64,000 nt of DNA, from NCBI GenBank assembly GCA_977006965.1, contig OZ345366.1, positions 1,116,001 to 1,180,000 on the forward strand, written 5' to 3'. How positions within the stretch are numbered: position 1 is the stretch's first letter; the number at the start of each line of letters is the position of its first letter. The notes under the pieces were generated by a model. That model was not told where the DNA came from and made no database searches. It saw only the letters and a list, made by a program, of their open reading frames with translations. Both the position numbers and the translations under genes were made by a program. This stretch comes from Phymatolithon calcareum. Taxonomy: Eukaryota; Rhodophyta; Florideophyceae; Hapalidiales. Of this stretch, positions 30,931 to 42,182 are shown in pieces.

Positions 30931-32847
30931 GATTAAGATGATCTCCACAGCCTTGGCATCTGTCGAAAAAGTATAAGCCACGGACAAATGTGTACCGTGA
31001 TGCGCGACTAGACGAATTCTAAACAAGCCGAGGGAGAAGCGCTTAATAAGCAGTGAGACTTGCTTGTAGACGATTGCAGATTTTAAAGCGATTTTGCAGC
31101 ACGCTCGAATTTCATCGAGAATGCTCATGCTCTCTGCAAATAAATAAATTTATTACTCTACATCTCTAGCGTGCGCGTCAGAGGTGACACGAAATAGGAT
31201 GAAGTGCACAACATTTGGGGACCAAATTCGCTCTTAGAGATCCTGCGGCGGGCTTTTTAAGCTGGAGGCAAACGCTGACCTCCTCGGACGCAAACGTCTT
31301 GTGGTGGTGAAACTCCCCGTAGGGAAATCATCATTAGGGAATGACACGTGGAGCGCAACCAGATTTATGCTCCAGTGTTGGAGCGGAATGCAATCGAAAG
31401 TGGAGAGAATCATGCCCTCCATGGTAGTTTCTCGTGTCTCTGCACTTCCGCCGGACCGAGCACTCAACAGTTTTCCGAAATGCACGACGATGCACGAGAA
31501 AGTGTGAGCTCAAAATCAATCCTACGTATTCCTGCCTCACATTTGTCTACTTCCCCGCTTCGCGTCATAGTGTCAAAGAGGCACACAAATCTTTCAACTT
31601 TTTCGAGCGGCACACATTTCTCGTAACCGGTGGCAACTTTTCTCTTCGTCACCACAAAGTCACTTACTCCCATGCACATCTCGGAGAGCCCCTCTTGCAA
31701 AATGGCAATGCCGGCGGCCTTTTCCGCGATCCCGGCGTGTACGTCTTCTGCGCCCGTGTGGACGACGAAGTCCGTGAACGGGCGGTATGCTCCGCGTCCG
31801 GTGACATGGCGGCGGGTTGACTACGTTCTGGCGAGAGCGATGGAGACAAGAGCAAGCTCATTGTCAATTCGCTACTGGAGGCAATCCGTCGTCGCCCTCT
31901 TTGACCCCGCCAATTTCCGAGTTCGTACTGTTGAGAGATTTTTCTCCTAAGATGGCATTTCGGCTGCTTACCGGCTTACTAGACGCCTTGCATTTGTCAT
32001 AGCTCTGGGCACAGCATTTCCTCTTTTGCCGGCTCACCCACGGATTCGGTAGTGACGTCAAAATCCTCACCGGCCCGGCTTACAAGCGGACCGGGAACGG
32101 GATCAGTGCTGCAGATGAAAGTCTTCGCCGGACGTGTTTCATCGTCTTGGCGATTGCGGCTGGACAAAGCATGGGCACGGTCTTGAGGAGTCGTTCAAGT
32201 TCGGCTTCAAAACGCAAGCTCCCACAGTGAACTTTGGTTCGGAAGAAAGGTACATCTGTTGTAGCTTTGCCTGAACAGAACATAATTGGTTCTGCCATTG
32301 AATGTACCCGAACTGATGGCGGGAAAAACTGATGCGGTCACAGCCACAACGTAAGGTGCTGCATCACTGAGCGGCTTAAACGGACTTTCGCTTGAAACGA
32401 TGTAACAAGGAACGAACTGACTGATTCCGTTCTATAGGGACCTTGATATTCGTAAGATCATGGCTTTCCAGGCGTCGACAGATGTTGATCAGAAAGGCCG
32501 TTTTTGAAGACTCCGAAGTGCAATGTCCAGGTCATGATATCGTATACTGAGATTTAATTTCCGCAGTGGGTATTTAAGGAACCATGCGTACTGTCGTACT
32601 AGTTTATCTTTTTCTCCGTTTTTCGGCTCGTTGTCAGCATACTATTCACCGACGGTATCAGCAGAAACCGAGGATTGGAACAATTGGGGCTACATGAAGG
32701 ATATCATCAAATGTGCCGCAATTAGCCTTCTACATTCCCTATCCTCAACTAACTCAGCGGAGTCTCAATCAATGGCGGTGCTCCCCTCGGCTCTGATGCG
32801 CGCTTAATGCCTCGATTCTGTGCATTGTAGTCACACTAGCAAGATGG
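30931..32847. other. Unassigned region
   Basis: No recognised gene or repeat. The best coding signal is an open minus-strand frame at 31464-31812 (see separate entry). Upstream of copy d, 30931-31130 is open on the minus strand but shows no family features. Confidence 0.35.
31464..31812 (-). CDS. Hypothetical open frame
   Basis: About 116 codons without a stop on the minus strand, beginning after a stop at 31815 and ending SSCISENC. It has a balanced composition (FTDFVVHTGAEDVHAGIAEK, then KVATGYEKCVPLEKVERFVC) unlike the low-complexity shadows around it. The only internal Met start is at about 31673, so this may be an exon of a spliced gene. I do not recognise the family. Confidence 0.3.
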
Positions 32848-32859
32848 ACCAGCGTAACT

Positions 32860-33067
32860 TTTTTATATAATTCAAGTATATTTTTAAAAAAGCCCCACAG
32901 ACTTTCGAAGATATGGGCAAGACTTCCTCTGATGATACCTACCTTTGCACAGCTCACGAAACGCCCACCAGAGTGGCGGAAGGGAAAACTCATGATTCAA
33001 GGTAGTCCTATCTCAGTCCTCTACGTGGTTGTTGGTACTTGCACTCGACCGCTTTTTACCTTGCCGA
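32860..33067 (-). mobile_element. LINE-B 3' UTR fragment
   Basis: 208 bp with the poly(T) side first (minus orientation). Target duplication ACCAGCGTAACT at 32848-32859 and 33068-33079. The sequence is the LINE-B 3' UTR (complement of GGTCGAGTCCAAGCACCAAC, as at 27020), moderately diverged. Confidence 0.85.
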
Positions 33068-33939
33068 ACCAGCGTAACTGTTTCGGTGCATTGCGTACAG
33101 GAACTATTAGACGTACTGGATCGAGTCTGGTTCTCTTCCGCGAATCGCTTCTAACCTCTGTGTTGGAGCGGCATGCAGTATTACCAATCGCTTGAGGGCG
33201 GAAACTTTGTCCGCTACAAGCTTCCGTTCTCGTCCACGCGCTCGAATAGCTTTGTCAATCGCTAGTTTCGATGCCAATGATGGCTGAAACATTTGCTCAA
33301 TGCGCCCACCAACGTTGATAAACATGCAGATTAACTCCTCAGCACTTTGAACTTGCTGAAAGCCGAGTGCGAGAGAGAAGAAAAGAGCGGGAGAGACTAG
33401 ACAGAAAATGGAGGAAAGAACGATAAGCCAATAAAACCCAATAGATAGCAGACACCAGACAGAGCAAGCGTGTAGAGCACACGCGAAGTAGAGTTCATAG
33501 CCTTGCGGGAACACAAGCGGTCGTGGTGATCGACGTCGAGCGCGAGGCTAGGTCGTGTACGGCCAGGAAATTTCCTTGAGGCGCTCCATGAGGTGTAAAT
33601 GAAAGTAGACTTCGGCTTGCACAGGAAAGAAGCCGCGCCGCACACGGAGTACATTCCACAACCTTACGGAAACACAGGTATACACGGCGATTAAACGCAT
33701 ATATGAGGGTACGCCGTGTGGAGTTGGGCCATTCTCGACGATAAAAGAAACGCGTCGCAGTGACGCACGATGAAGAACGGCGAAACAAAAAGCACGGAAA
33801 AAGAACGTTGGGGTAGGCGAGGACGGTGGAACCAGGTTAACAGAGATGGGCGCAACTCGCCAGAAGAAAAGCCGATGGTCGGCTGGAGAACACTCGATAG
33901 CCTTGCGGGAACTTCAGCGATCGTGCAAGTCAGACACGA

Positions 33940-34473
33940 GTGCGAGCCTTCTTTTTGGTGCGGATGGATATGTTCGGCGATAATATCGCCGAAGTTGTAG
34001 TAATCTTGATACGGACGGACGACGGCGTCGTCCTTGATACGGCGACCTTGGCTGGGCCGTCGACCTTGCAAAGGATGCACGAAAAGGGAAAGGTGCACGC
34101 GATTGTCTCCGTGCTGGTTTGCACGGCGATGGTTGCGAACAAGAATGCTGGAAAGAACTCCGACTCCGAGTGGTCGAAGGGACGTGCAGGGGACGTTGAG
34201 CGTGCTACGATCCGAGCATTCGAGCCGAAATCCGAAGAACTCCGCAACTTCCCTTACTCAGAGGAAGGAACAAAATACCTTGTATACTACAACCTACGCA
34301 AAAGAGAGCGATGCAGCGCAAAGGCACACGAGAGTAACGTGCCCGTATGGCCCATCAGATCACCTACTACCAGCAGCATGACTATCGCCATCATGGCGAT
34401 GATCCGGGTTGTGCGGCGTACAGTCGCGAGAGGAATAGCCAGTGACACTCCTAGTGACGGAACAATTCTGTGA
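33940..34473 (+). CDS. Hypothetical protein
   Basis: A 177-codon plus-strand frame. The ATG at 33964 gives MDMFGDNIAEVVVILIRTDD as an alternative start. The N-terminal part is hydrophobic, the middle charged (EELRNFPYSEEGTKYLVYYN), and the end contains a second hydrophobic stretch (TSSMTIAIMAMIRVV). I recognise no family. The neighbouring short motif ATAGCCTTGCGGGAAC occurs at 33499 and 33900, suggesting some internal repetition. Confidence 0.3.
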   Translation: MRAFFLVRMDMFGDNIAEVVVILIRTDDGVVLDTATLAGPSTLQRMHEKGKVHAIVSVLVCTAMVANKNAGKNSDSEWSKGRAGDVERATIRAFEPKSEELRNFPYSEEGTKYLVYYNLRKRERCSAKAHESNVPVWPIRSPTTSSMTIAIMAMIRVVRRTVARGIASDTPSDGTIL

Positions 34474-35054
34474 GGCTTTTGAATGAATTAAAAAAAGTCG
34501 CGAGAGGAAAAGTCGACCGCCTTGGGACAACGACATAACAGCGGGCGCGACACTGGCAGCCGCAGCGGCCTCGACGTTATGCCACCTCGTGATATTTGCG
34601 GAGCGCAAGCCTTCTACAAAATGGCCTTTTTTGATCTTGAAAGCAAAAGTCCGCTACGTACGGCTTCACTGTCGCCTCACTTTTAGTAGTGCACTTGCGA
34701 GGCCGGCAACTCTGCCAACTACTGTAGTACTGCATTTTACTAATACCAGATAGCAACAATCAGAACAACGACTTAGCGAATGATTCCTCGTCCATTTGTA
34801 TATTTTTTCCACCGTTGACAAATTTTTAAAGCAAAACAGAATGTCTAAATCGCAGAATGCAAGGCAGGAGAGGTTCGACGCCGTTGTAAACAATCCCTTG
34901 CAGGTTAGACAAAGCCAAACATCTAGTGTAAGCAGAAACCGAGGAAGCCACACAATAGATTGTGGGGCTTTCATGCACTTTACAAAAATAGCTTGCATAA
35001 TCGTAATTAGCCCACGCCCCGGGCATGAAGTTCACTCTCTATACGTCTCTTAGT
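34474..35054. other. Spacer with an old LINE-B-like tail
   Basis: 34850-34975 resembles a diverged LINE-B 3' UTR (CGCAGAATGCAAGGCAGGAG, then CAATCCC and GTGGGGCTTTCATG). The rest is non-coding as far as I can see. Confidence 0.4.
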
Positions 35055-38000
35055 CTATAGCGGTACTGTAACGGAGTGTTTCAGCTCTCTCCCTTGCGGC
35101 ATAGTCACCTGTCGTCTTCTCAGATGCCCACGAAGAGTACGTTCGATCACGTCCTCCGCCGCACGCGCCCATGCGTTGAAAACGTCAGCAACGCCGGCAA
35201 AATTCTCTGGTAAGGTTTGCAATGATTGTTCGAAGCAAGTTCGGATACTGTCTACAATGCCAGTCCATCCAAGCGGTGGATAATCAAAAGAAATGGTGGT
35301 ACTTCCTCTTAAGGGATACCCCTTCCGCACTCGAAGTACAAGTAATGGAAGTTTGATGTCTTCGATTAGTACCTCACATGTGGCAACGGGATGACCGAAT
35401 TGCTCTGACACCTTGATCCGAAGCAGAGGATTTCTCTCTTGTGCAATACGAGAATCGTTCTCGACAACGTCTCTCAGAGACTTAAGATCTGCAGCCTCAG
35501 TCCTAGGCTTCTTTGCCAGGGTCTTTTCTTGTGCTCCGAGCCCCGCCATCGTTTCAACCGCATTATCGAAAACGCGGCCCCTTTTCCTTCCTTCCGGTGA
35601 TGTCGTAGTATCATTGGGAAGCCCCAGTGCGTTCACCACAGACTCGATCCTCTCCTTTTTTGCACGCTCGTCTACGTTTTTCAAGCGGGTTGCTCGATCA
35701 ACCACAACTTGAACAGACGACTCCATTTGTTCAAGCTGTTGCAAAAGCATATCCATGGTTTTCTCCGGAGCAGACTTCGCCATATGTGTAGCTCTCAATT
35801 GCGTGCCATCTGGCGTCGTAGTTCTCGTGCCTGCTACCTTCGTCACTTGGTTTTCACGCGGTCCTTTTCCCCGTTCGTGATTGGCAGGAGGATTGTTACC
35901 TGCTTGTGGCTCCGTTGTCTTGCCTCCTTGACATTGGTCTCTTTCTTGTTCCGCCACATCTTGTCCCCTATGTGCATTCACATCTTGAGGTAGGGCATGC
36001 GATCTTATAGGCGTTCGGAGATGATAACGCCGTGCCGAGTTAGGTCGATGAGGCACGCTTCGCCGCTGATGGCTTGGCGTCTGCTGTGACCGATGTTGAT
36101 TGCTGCAGGTCCCGGAACGTGCCATTTGCGGAGCAATTTCTTGCAGAGTCATTCGTCTTGTTGGACCATTGGTTTCTTCCGGAATGGCATGATGCTGGGA
36201 GATGCTTTGCTTCCGAGCATTTGCTGGTTCGGCAGCAATTCGGATAAAACCATCCATGAGTTGCTCAGCCTTCTTCAACACCGCTTCCGTTAACGCGGAA
36301 GGAAGCTTGGAAGTTCGCTCCAAATCCAGAAGTTTCTGGCAATCGACGAAGGTCTTCCGGAACTTAGGTTGCGCCTGCGGCGTCTGTTGCTTCAAAATGT
36401 TTTCCATGAGGGGTAGCAGGCGATGCAGTTCAGATCTGTACTTTGATTTCATGGCGGAAAGCTTCATCCAGATATCATCGGAGATCTCATGTTGCAAAGT
36501 AACTGAGGGCGTTTCGCGCAATGCTTGGTGCAGGTTCGCTGGGGTACCATTGCCAATTGGTAGGTTTCCAATAACACCGCGTTGCGCTGTTGCAGTATTC
36601 GGTAGTGATCGGTTTTGTGCTCTTTGCTCCACGCTTGCGTCCATCTGCGGAACCGTCAAACCTGCGGAAGCTGTTCCTTCTCGGAAGTGAGGATGCTGGA
36701 CCGGCGGCCCAGCCATTGTCGAGGTTGGAGCACCATCAATGGGATGCTCAGACGAGGCTCCTCTGGTCAAGTTTCCTGGATTGTTCAAAGCGCTGTTTTG
36801 GTTCTGAATTAACGGATCTTCATTTGTTGCGTTATTGTTTTGTGCTCCATTGAGCGGAGGTCGTTCTTCTAAGCTCACGTTCTGCAATGTTTTTCTGGGC
36901 TTCCTCTTGTTTCGGGCGGTCTGGGTCTTCCGTCGTCCTCCCCGTGCGCCTCTTGCTGCTGAGCTCGATCCACCCCGCGTTCGCGATTTTGTACCCCTCT
37001 GTGCAGGTACCGAACGGATTTGAGAAGAAAATCTAATGTTAGAAACTGTCGCTTGGCGGAACGGTCAGAGTTGAAATATTAGGCAAAACATACCTTGACA
37101 ATTGAACCCGGCTTTGTCCGTGCCGCTGGTATCGATTGCCTTCCACTTCGTCGTTGCTGCTCTCTCGCACACTCTTGCCGTCTTGACTGCTCTTGCTGCC
37201 TTGCATGTAGTTGCCCGACGTCCAGGTTGTCCTGCATCTGTATCGGTATATAAAGGAACGTCTGTAGCTGCTCCGGTTTCTGCCGCATCAGCATTTGATC
37301 AACACGCATGATGAATTCCTGTGGTGGCATTTCGTCAATTTGCAGCATAAGCTGATTCTGCTCCCGGAAGTGCGCCGCGAACAACTGCGACGTTTGCTGC
37401 TGTATCAGGTGCTGTAGTTGGAGCTGCTCATGAACTTGGGTGTTGTAGAGTTCTTGCGATATCTGTCCCTGTGCCAGAGCGATATCCATCGACAGGGGCT
37501 GTGTATGGTGCATCTCTTGCTGCCGTTGACCTTGCGCGCTGGACTGTCCTGGCCGTATGTGTCCATGTGTCGGAGGCAGCTGTTGGTGTTGCATATACAG
37601 TCCCTGTTGTTGTTGACCTTGGACGGTGGATTGTCCTGGTCGTAAGTATCCATGTGTCGGAGGCAGCTGTTGGAGTTGCATAAACAGTCCCTGTTGTTGT
37701 TGACCTTGGATGGTAGATTTCCCTGGCTGTATGTGTCCATGTGTCGGAGGCAGCTGTTGGTGTTGCATAAACTGTCCCTGTTGTTGTTGACCTTGGGTGG
37801 TGGATTGTCCTGGTCGTATGTATCCATATGTCGGAGGCAGCTGTTGGTGTTGCATAAACAGTCCCTGTTGTTGTTGACCTTGGATGGTAGATTGTCCTGG
37901 GTGTATGTATCCATGTGTCGGGAACAGCTGTTGGTGTTGCATAAACTGTCCCTGTTGTTGCTGACCTTGGGTGGTGAATTGTCCTGGTCGTATGTATCCA

Positions 38001-38646
38001 TTTGTCGGAGGCAGCTGTTGCATAAATAGTCCCTGTTGTTGTTGACCTTGGGTGGTGGATTGTCCTGGTCGTATGTATCCATGTGTCGGGAACAGCTGTT
38101 GGTGTTGCATAAACTGTCCCTGTTGCTGTTGACCTTGGATGGTAGATTGCCCTGGTCGTATGTATCCATGTGTCGGAGGCAGCTGTTGGTGTTGCATATA
38201 CAGTCCCTGTTGTTGTGGATACGATCCATTGATTTGCGGATGCGAACCAGGCACCTGTGGCTGCACCTGAAGCGTCGGATTTGAAGTTTCTGACGGACTT
38301 CCATGAAGATGGGGAAACTTGTATAGCTCAACTTGGGTCGTCAATTGGCTTAACCCTCTCGCGACGTCTTGCATATAACCGCTCCAGCTCTCAGCTTTAC
38401 TCCATGCATTTTGCTCAAAGGAGGCGGTTTTCTGTTGTAAATCGCTTTCGATGTCATCGGGGTAGAGCTCTACATTGTTTGTTTCCAAAAAATAGGGTAG
38501 ACATAAGCGGTTAGCTGATTGTTCCAGAGATACTTACCCATCAAGAACCCTCCTGGGAATACAAACTTACTTCTGAGCCTGCTGCGTACGTGCTCGCGTA
38601 TTTCAAGACGGTCTTCCAGGGACCTCGTCAGTCTCCAATCCGCCAT
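35055..38646 (-). CDS. MED15-like: MED15-like Mediator tail subunit, copy e, complete
   Basis: Three exons on the minus strand: 38646-38571, 38469-37094 and 36998-35055, with introns of 101 and 95 bp (donors GTAAGT and GTATGT, acceptors TAG and CAG). The spliced frame is open for 1131 codons. It starts MADWRLTRSLEDRLEIREHV, the first helix of a KIX-like domain completed by exon 2 (KLYPDDIESDLQQ ... NAWSKAESWSGYMQDV). Eight 29-residue Gln/Pro-rich repeats follow, then a Gln-rich helix (QLFAAHFREQNQLMLQ). Exon 3 has a basic start, a conserved central block (DIWMKLSAMKSKYRSELHRL) and, from about residue 980, a region fitting the MED15 C-terminal domain (LPLLVLRVRKGYPL, then LPENFAGVADVFNAWARAAE). 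MED15 links DNA-bound activators, via KIX, to the Mediator tail. Best candidate here for a functional gene. Confidence 0.75.
37520..38215 (-). repeat. Eight tandem 87-bp coding repeats in MED15 copy e
   Basis: Each unit encodes 29 residues of the form QGLFMQHQQLPPTHGYIRPG followed by QSTIQGQQQ. One unit lacks two residues. The repeats are absent from copies b, d and f. Confidence 0.9.
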
Positions 38647-38910
38647 GATTCAGTGATGAATATGGCGTCGGCGAGGTGACCAAAGGCGCAGAAGGCACCA
38701 GCCAGGAGCAAGCACGAAGCAAGAACGGACGCGGGCGTAGCCTTCGTTTGGCACAAGACAAGCGAGTGAACTTTGATTCTCATGTACATATGCGAAAGAA
38801 ATGCGGCGCATGAGATGTGCTCATGGCTTGAAGATGTGATCAGAAAGTGTTCGAATTTAGAAGGTGTGCTCAATGGTGAGAGAACAACGCAAATTCGCAC
38901 ACCTCATCTC

Positions 38911-39240
38911 TTACATGTAATGTTCGAGGCTTTCGCTCTGAGGAGAGGTAGTGAAATAATCAGTGCACCAGATCTGGTGGAAACATTCAATGCATGGATC
39001 GAATGAGGAGCTCATTGGTGGGAAGCGCCGCCCAAACCTTTCGCAGTGACGCAGTGCCGGCCGCCATTGTCCGGCACTGAGTGCAGATACTGTCTTCAAA
39101 TTGTAGTGCATGTCGATATCGAAGAATACACAAGGAGTGGTGATGATTCGAGACATGACTGCAGTTGGGTGAACGGCAATATCAGCATCGACAAAAAGGC
39201 AATCTTTCAACAGAACGGCTCGAATGTGTCGTGCGCGCAC
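38911..39240 (-). pseudogene. Relic with a DAD motif, copy 2
   Basis: A minus-strand frame of 109 codons containing LFVDADIAVHPTAVMSRI and TTPCVFFDIDMHYNLKT, homologous to 23097-23540. A hydrophobic strand leading to D-A-D is reminiscent of glycosyltransferase metal sites. No start or flanking domain is present. It lies just upstream of MED15 copy e, whereas copy 1 lies upstream of copy b in the opposite relative orientation. Confidence 0.35.
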
Positions 39241-39317
39241 CAGTAAAAAGTAGCAGTTCTATTATCATTATCGTCTCGCTATGTACAAAGGTTAGCTGGT
39301 AGCACTAGACGGCCATG

Positions 39318-39569
39318 GGCGCTAGATGAGCTCTTACTATTTAGCAAGACACTCATAGAACGCATGGAGAACGAAGAAGGCCTGTATTGATTCGCAGAAG
39401 GCAAGTCAAAAAGCGTGCGAGCCCAAGCACCAACAATTCCGTAGAGGACTGAGATAGAATTACTTTGAATCCTGAGTTTTGAGCTGCACAAAGGTAAGTA
39501 GCATCAGAGGAAACCTCGCCCATATCTTCGGAAGTCTGTGGGGCTTTTAAATAAACTCGAATTAAAAAA
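39318..39569 (+). mobile_element. LINE-B 3' fragment
   Basis: Coding end (ALDELLLFSKTLIERME) plus 3' UTR. Target duplication ACTAGACGGCCATG at 39304-39317 and 39570-39583. Confidence 0.9.
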
Positions 39570-39775
39570 ACTAGACGGCCATGAAACCCACGTGACCCTT
39601 TTTGTCTGAAGGAAAAACGCAGCGCTCACTTGATACCACATTCAGCTAGATTAGAACTCAAAATAGAAGAATACGCAGCCTGATACTTCGGCGAGCGTTA
39701 CGTTTGTTTGACGGAAGTTCGTAATCAAGGATGCTCTGGTGATAATAATGATGATGATTGCTTTATTCCGCTAAG

Positions 39776-39843
39776 GGGAAATTTTATGTTTTTTTATTTT
39801 ACAAGCCCTCAACGCCAGATTTACCGACAACAGAGCAGGTTGA
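39776..39843 (-). mobile_element. LINE-C 3' tail fragment, 68 bp
   Basis: LINE-C end in minus orientation, flanked by TATTCCGCTAAG at 39764-39775 and 39844-39855. Confidence 0.85.
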
Positions 39844-39891
39844 TATTCCGCTAAGAGTCTAGCACGTCAAGAAGGCTTCATTTGATTCCAC

Positions 39892-40270
39892 ATCTTTTCC
39901 AGAGCCAGAGAGCATATGGAGACCCTTGAACGCACGCTAGCAGGGTACGAACTCGAAGGAGAAAAACGACTGGAAACAGAAAAGGCGCTAGATGAGCTCT
40001 TACTATTTAGCAAGACACTCATAGAACGCATGGAGAACGAAGAAGGCCTATATTAATCCGCAGAATGCAAGGCAAAAAGTGGTCGAGTCCAAGCACCAAC
40101 AATCCCGTAGAGGACTGAGATAGGACTACTTTGAGTCCTGAGTTTTCCGGCTGCCATTCTGGTGGACGTTTTGTGAGCTACACAAAGGTAGGTAGCACCA
40201 GAGGAAGCCTTGCCCATATCTTCGGAAGTCTGTGGGGCTTTTAAATAAACTTGAAAGGAAAAAAAAAAAT
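39892..40270 (+). mobile_element. LINE-B 3' fragment
   Basis: Nearly identical to the end of the 26269-27202 copy from RAREHMETLERTL onward, with a short poly(A). Target duplication TTTGATTCCAC at 39881-39891 and 40271-40281. About eight extra bases (ATCTTTTC) lie at the 5' junction. Confidence 0.85.
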
Positions 40271-40281
40271 TTTGATTCCAC

Positions 40282-40740
40282 TTTCTGAGTTCGGAAGCGT
40301 TTGTCATACCCGATTCGATATCTTGGTTTGGAATATCGCCAAGGAGAGAGTAGTATGTTCTGGGTGCGCATTGTAGCATTATTTCTCTGACGAACCTCTT
40401 CTCATCCATGCGTAAGACATATCCTAGCCATCGCCAGCGACGGTCCTTAATCCATTTGATTCGCTTGAGAGCGCTTCTTGGCGTCTTCTCCCAGTGTAGC
40501 TCTCCTTAGTGGAGAGCCGTCCGCAGCGACCGGGCGGCTCCATGATCGTTCGAATTGAATGACCAGGCACGCAAGATCTCAAGGATTCTCTATGAACCAA
40601 GATTGCAACAGCTTTCAGAATCTTCGGAACCTCCATCCTGTTACGCCAAAGTGCGGGCTTGGAAGGTTTTCTAATTGTAGCTCCTCCAAGCAAGTGGATT
40701 CTGGAGACTGTGGCCATGGTCTCAGAGCACAATATTAAAA
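40282..40740 (-). pseudogene. LINE-F reverse transcriptase C-terminal relic
   Basis: The minus-strand reading gives IKWIKDRRWRWLGYVLRMDE followed by KRFVREIMLQCAP, the well-known post-RT motif of several LINE clades (WLGHVxRM). Upstream, 40440-40740 contains further LINE-like codons in shifting frames. The 3' part ends at the LINE-B insertion. I could not identify its tail. Confidence 0.55.
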
Positions 40741-41079
40741 CTGAGAGATCGCAATTTCAACTGCCGGGTCAGGCGACGGGGAGTCTGAGGAGAACTAGGA
40801 AGTATTTTGACTAGTTCGCAAAGGCCAGTGCCCTAAATCACACGAAAATTGTCCAAACAATAAGCTAGCTTTCCGTCACAATCTATTATTGTTTAATCGC
40901 CCTCACTACTTTCCTTACTTCGGCGCTTGTCTACGCTGGTTTCAGCATTTCGTGCCTCACCGTGGTCGTTCACTCTGTTCCCAAACGTTCCAGGTCTTCT
41001 ACCAATAGCGTCGAATTCCATGGAAATCTTCCCACGAAGCGTTGCGCACGTAGTATAAGTACTGTTTTTATGATATATT
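40741..41079. other. Unassigned spacer
   Basis: No coding or repeat signal recognised. Confidence 0.4.
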
Positions 41080-41360
41080 CATGATACCTTGAGGGCTCCG
41101 CGTATGTTCGTCATCGCCGAAGACTTCTTGCTTCTTCAGCACTAAGTCACGGTAAGCTGACTCCGCTTGACACGGTGCAGTGGAGTATTTCCCCCCCTCG
41201 AGGCCCGCTCAAGGACCAGAGGTAGGTTTTGGTACCGTAGCATACTGGGGCGCAACTTTTAGCCGCATGTCACTCTAGACACAAGTTTGTAAATTGCAAA
41301 GTTTCCCCAAGCGTCTTCTGATGCGTTGGTAACTCTTAAATAAAAATATCCGTTTCTTCT
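41080..41360 (+). mobile_element. LINE-E 3' UTR relic
   Basis: Shares CCCCTCGAGG, GAGGTAGGTTTTGGTA and GATGCGTTGGTAACT with 48630-48820, ending TTAAATAAAAAT. Boundaries are not fixed. Confidence 0.6.
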
Positions 41361-41379
41361 TTTTTCTTTTTCATCACAT

Positions 41380-41496
41380 TTCATTTGCTTTATTCCATTT
41401 TTCCCTGAGAAATCCATTGCATGGTGTGTTCTCTATTTCCTGCTCTTTTTGTGAATCCTTCATCATTATCAGTTTGCCCTCGACTTCTTCCTCTTC
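41380..41496 (-). mobile_element. LINE-C C-terminal relic
   Basis: The minus-strand reading EEEEVEGKLIMMKDSQKEQE resembles the LINE-C end (EEEVKQAMDKLVMLENEMQE) at 41666-41760. Confidence 0.4.
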
Positions 41497-41544
41497 TGCG
41501 ACAACTGTTTGCCCAGACAGTGGCTCAGATGCAGACTATCTTAC

Positions 41545-42017
41545 GGGGGGGAAATTGTAGGTTTTTATTTTAGTAGCCCTCAACGCCGGCGCACGCCGAC
41601 ACCAGAGCAGCTTCGCATTGCGCTGCAACCCTTCTAGGGAAGAATACAGCATATCGGCTCCATCATCACACCATCATCTCCTCTTGCATCTCGTTTTCTA
41701 GCATCACTAGTTTGTCCATCGCTTGTTTCACTTCCTCTTCTGTTCTGTCATTCATCTGCGGCTGTGTTAGGTTGCGTTGAAGGGTTTCCAGCAGCATCGA
41801 TGCTCGTTCGTCGTAGTTGTCGATATATGCCGAGGGATTTCGCGGAGGGAAGCGGCCGAAAAACCATTTGACTGCCCAAAGTCTGTGTTTCCTCGAAGTG
41901 ATCTGGACTACGGGGTTCGGATTCTCGCTCATATCCACGGCGACTTTCCGTTTTTTGGCCTTCTCCGTGTCGCTCCATGCCCAATAGATTCGCAGTTTCT
42001 CATCCTTGTGGGTAGGT
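41545..42017 (-). mobile_element. LINE-C insertion with C-terminal coding end
   Basis: Minus orientation. The tail AAATTGTAGG-TTTTTATTTT is at the left, the C-terminal ORF2 region at the right. Short duplication TATCTTAC at 41537-41544 and 42018-42025. It interrupts exon 2 of MED15 copy g. Confidence 0.75.
41666..41990 (-). pseudogene. LINE-C ORF2 C-terminal region
   Basis: A 90-codon minus-strand frame (ITSRKHRLWAVKWFFGRFPP, then TEEEVKQAMDKLVMLENEMQ). It is the same C-terminal layout as LINE-B and LINE-E: a basic Trp-Ala-containing helix ending in FP, then an acidic coiled tail. 5'-truncated. Confidence 0.6.
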
Positions 42018-42182
42018 TATCTTACAAGCTCGACAACTATTAGGCGTCGAAATGGTACCGCAGAACCAGCAAGAAAGACCGTAGATATAACCAAGACGAA
42101 GACAATCAGCGCCTCAAGTTCTATTGTCATGAAATATTTTCCATTGTTTTTAAATCTGACAATTTCCTTGAACGGCAATTTC

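Noticed and set aside
31434-31820. Plus-strand ORF of 128 codons
   Set aside because: It overlaps a compositionally better minus-strand frame and has no recognisable features.
37405-38331. A long second open frame over the MED15 copy e repeats
   Set aside because: The 87-bp repeat length is a multiple of three, so every frame and the opposite strand stay open. The spliced KIX-to-C-terminal frame is the real one.
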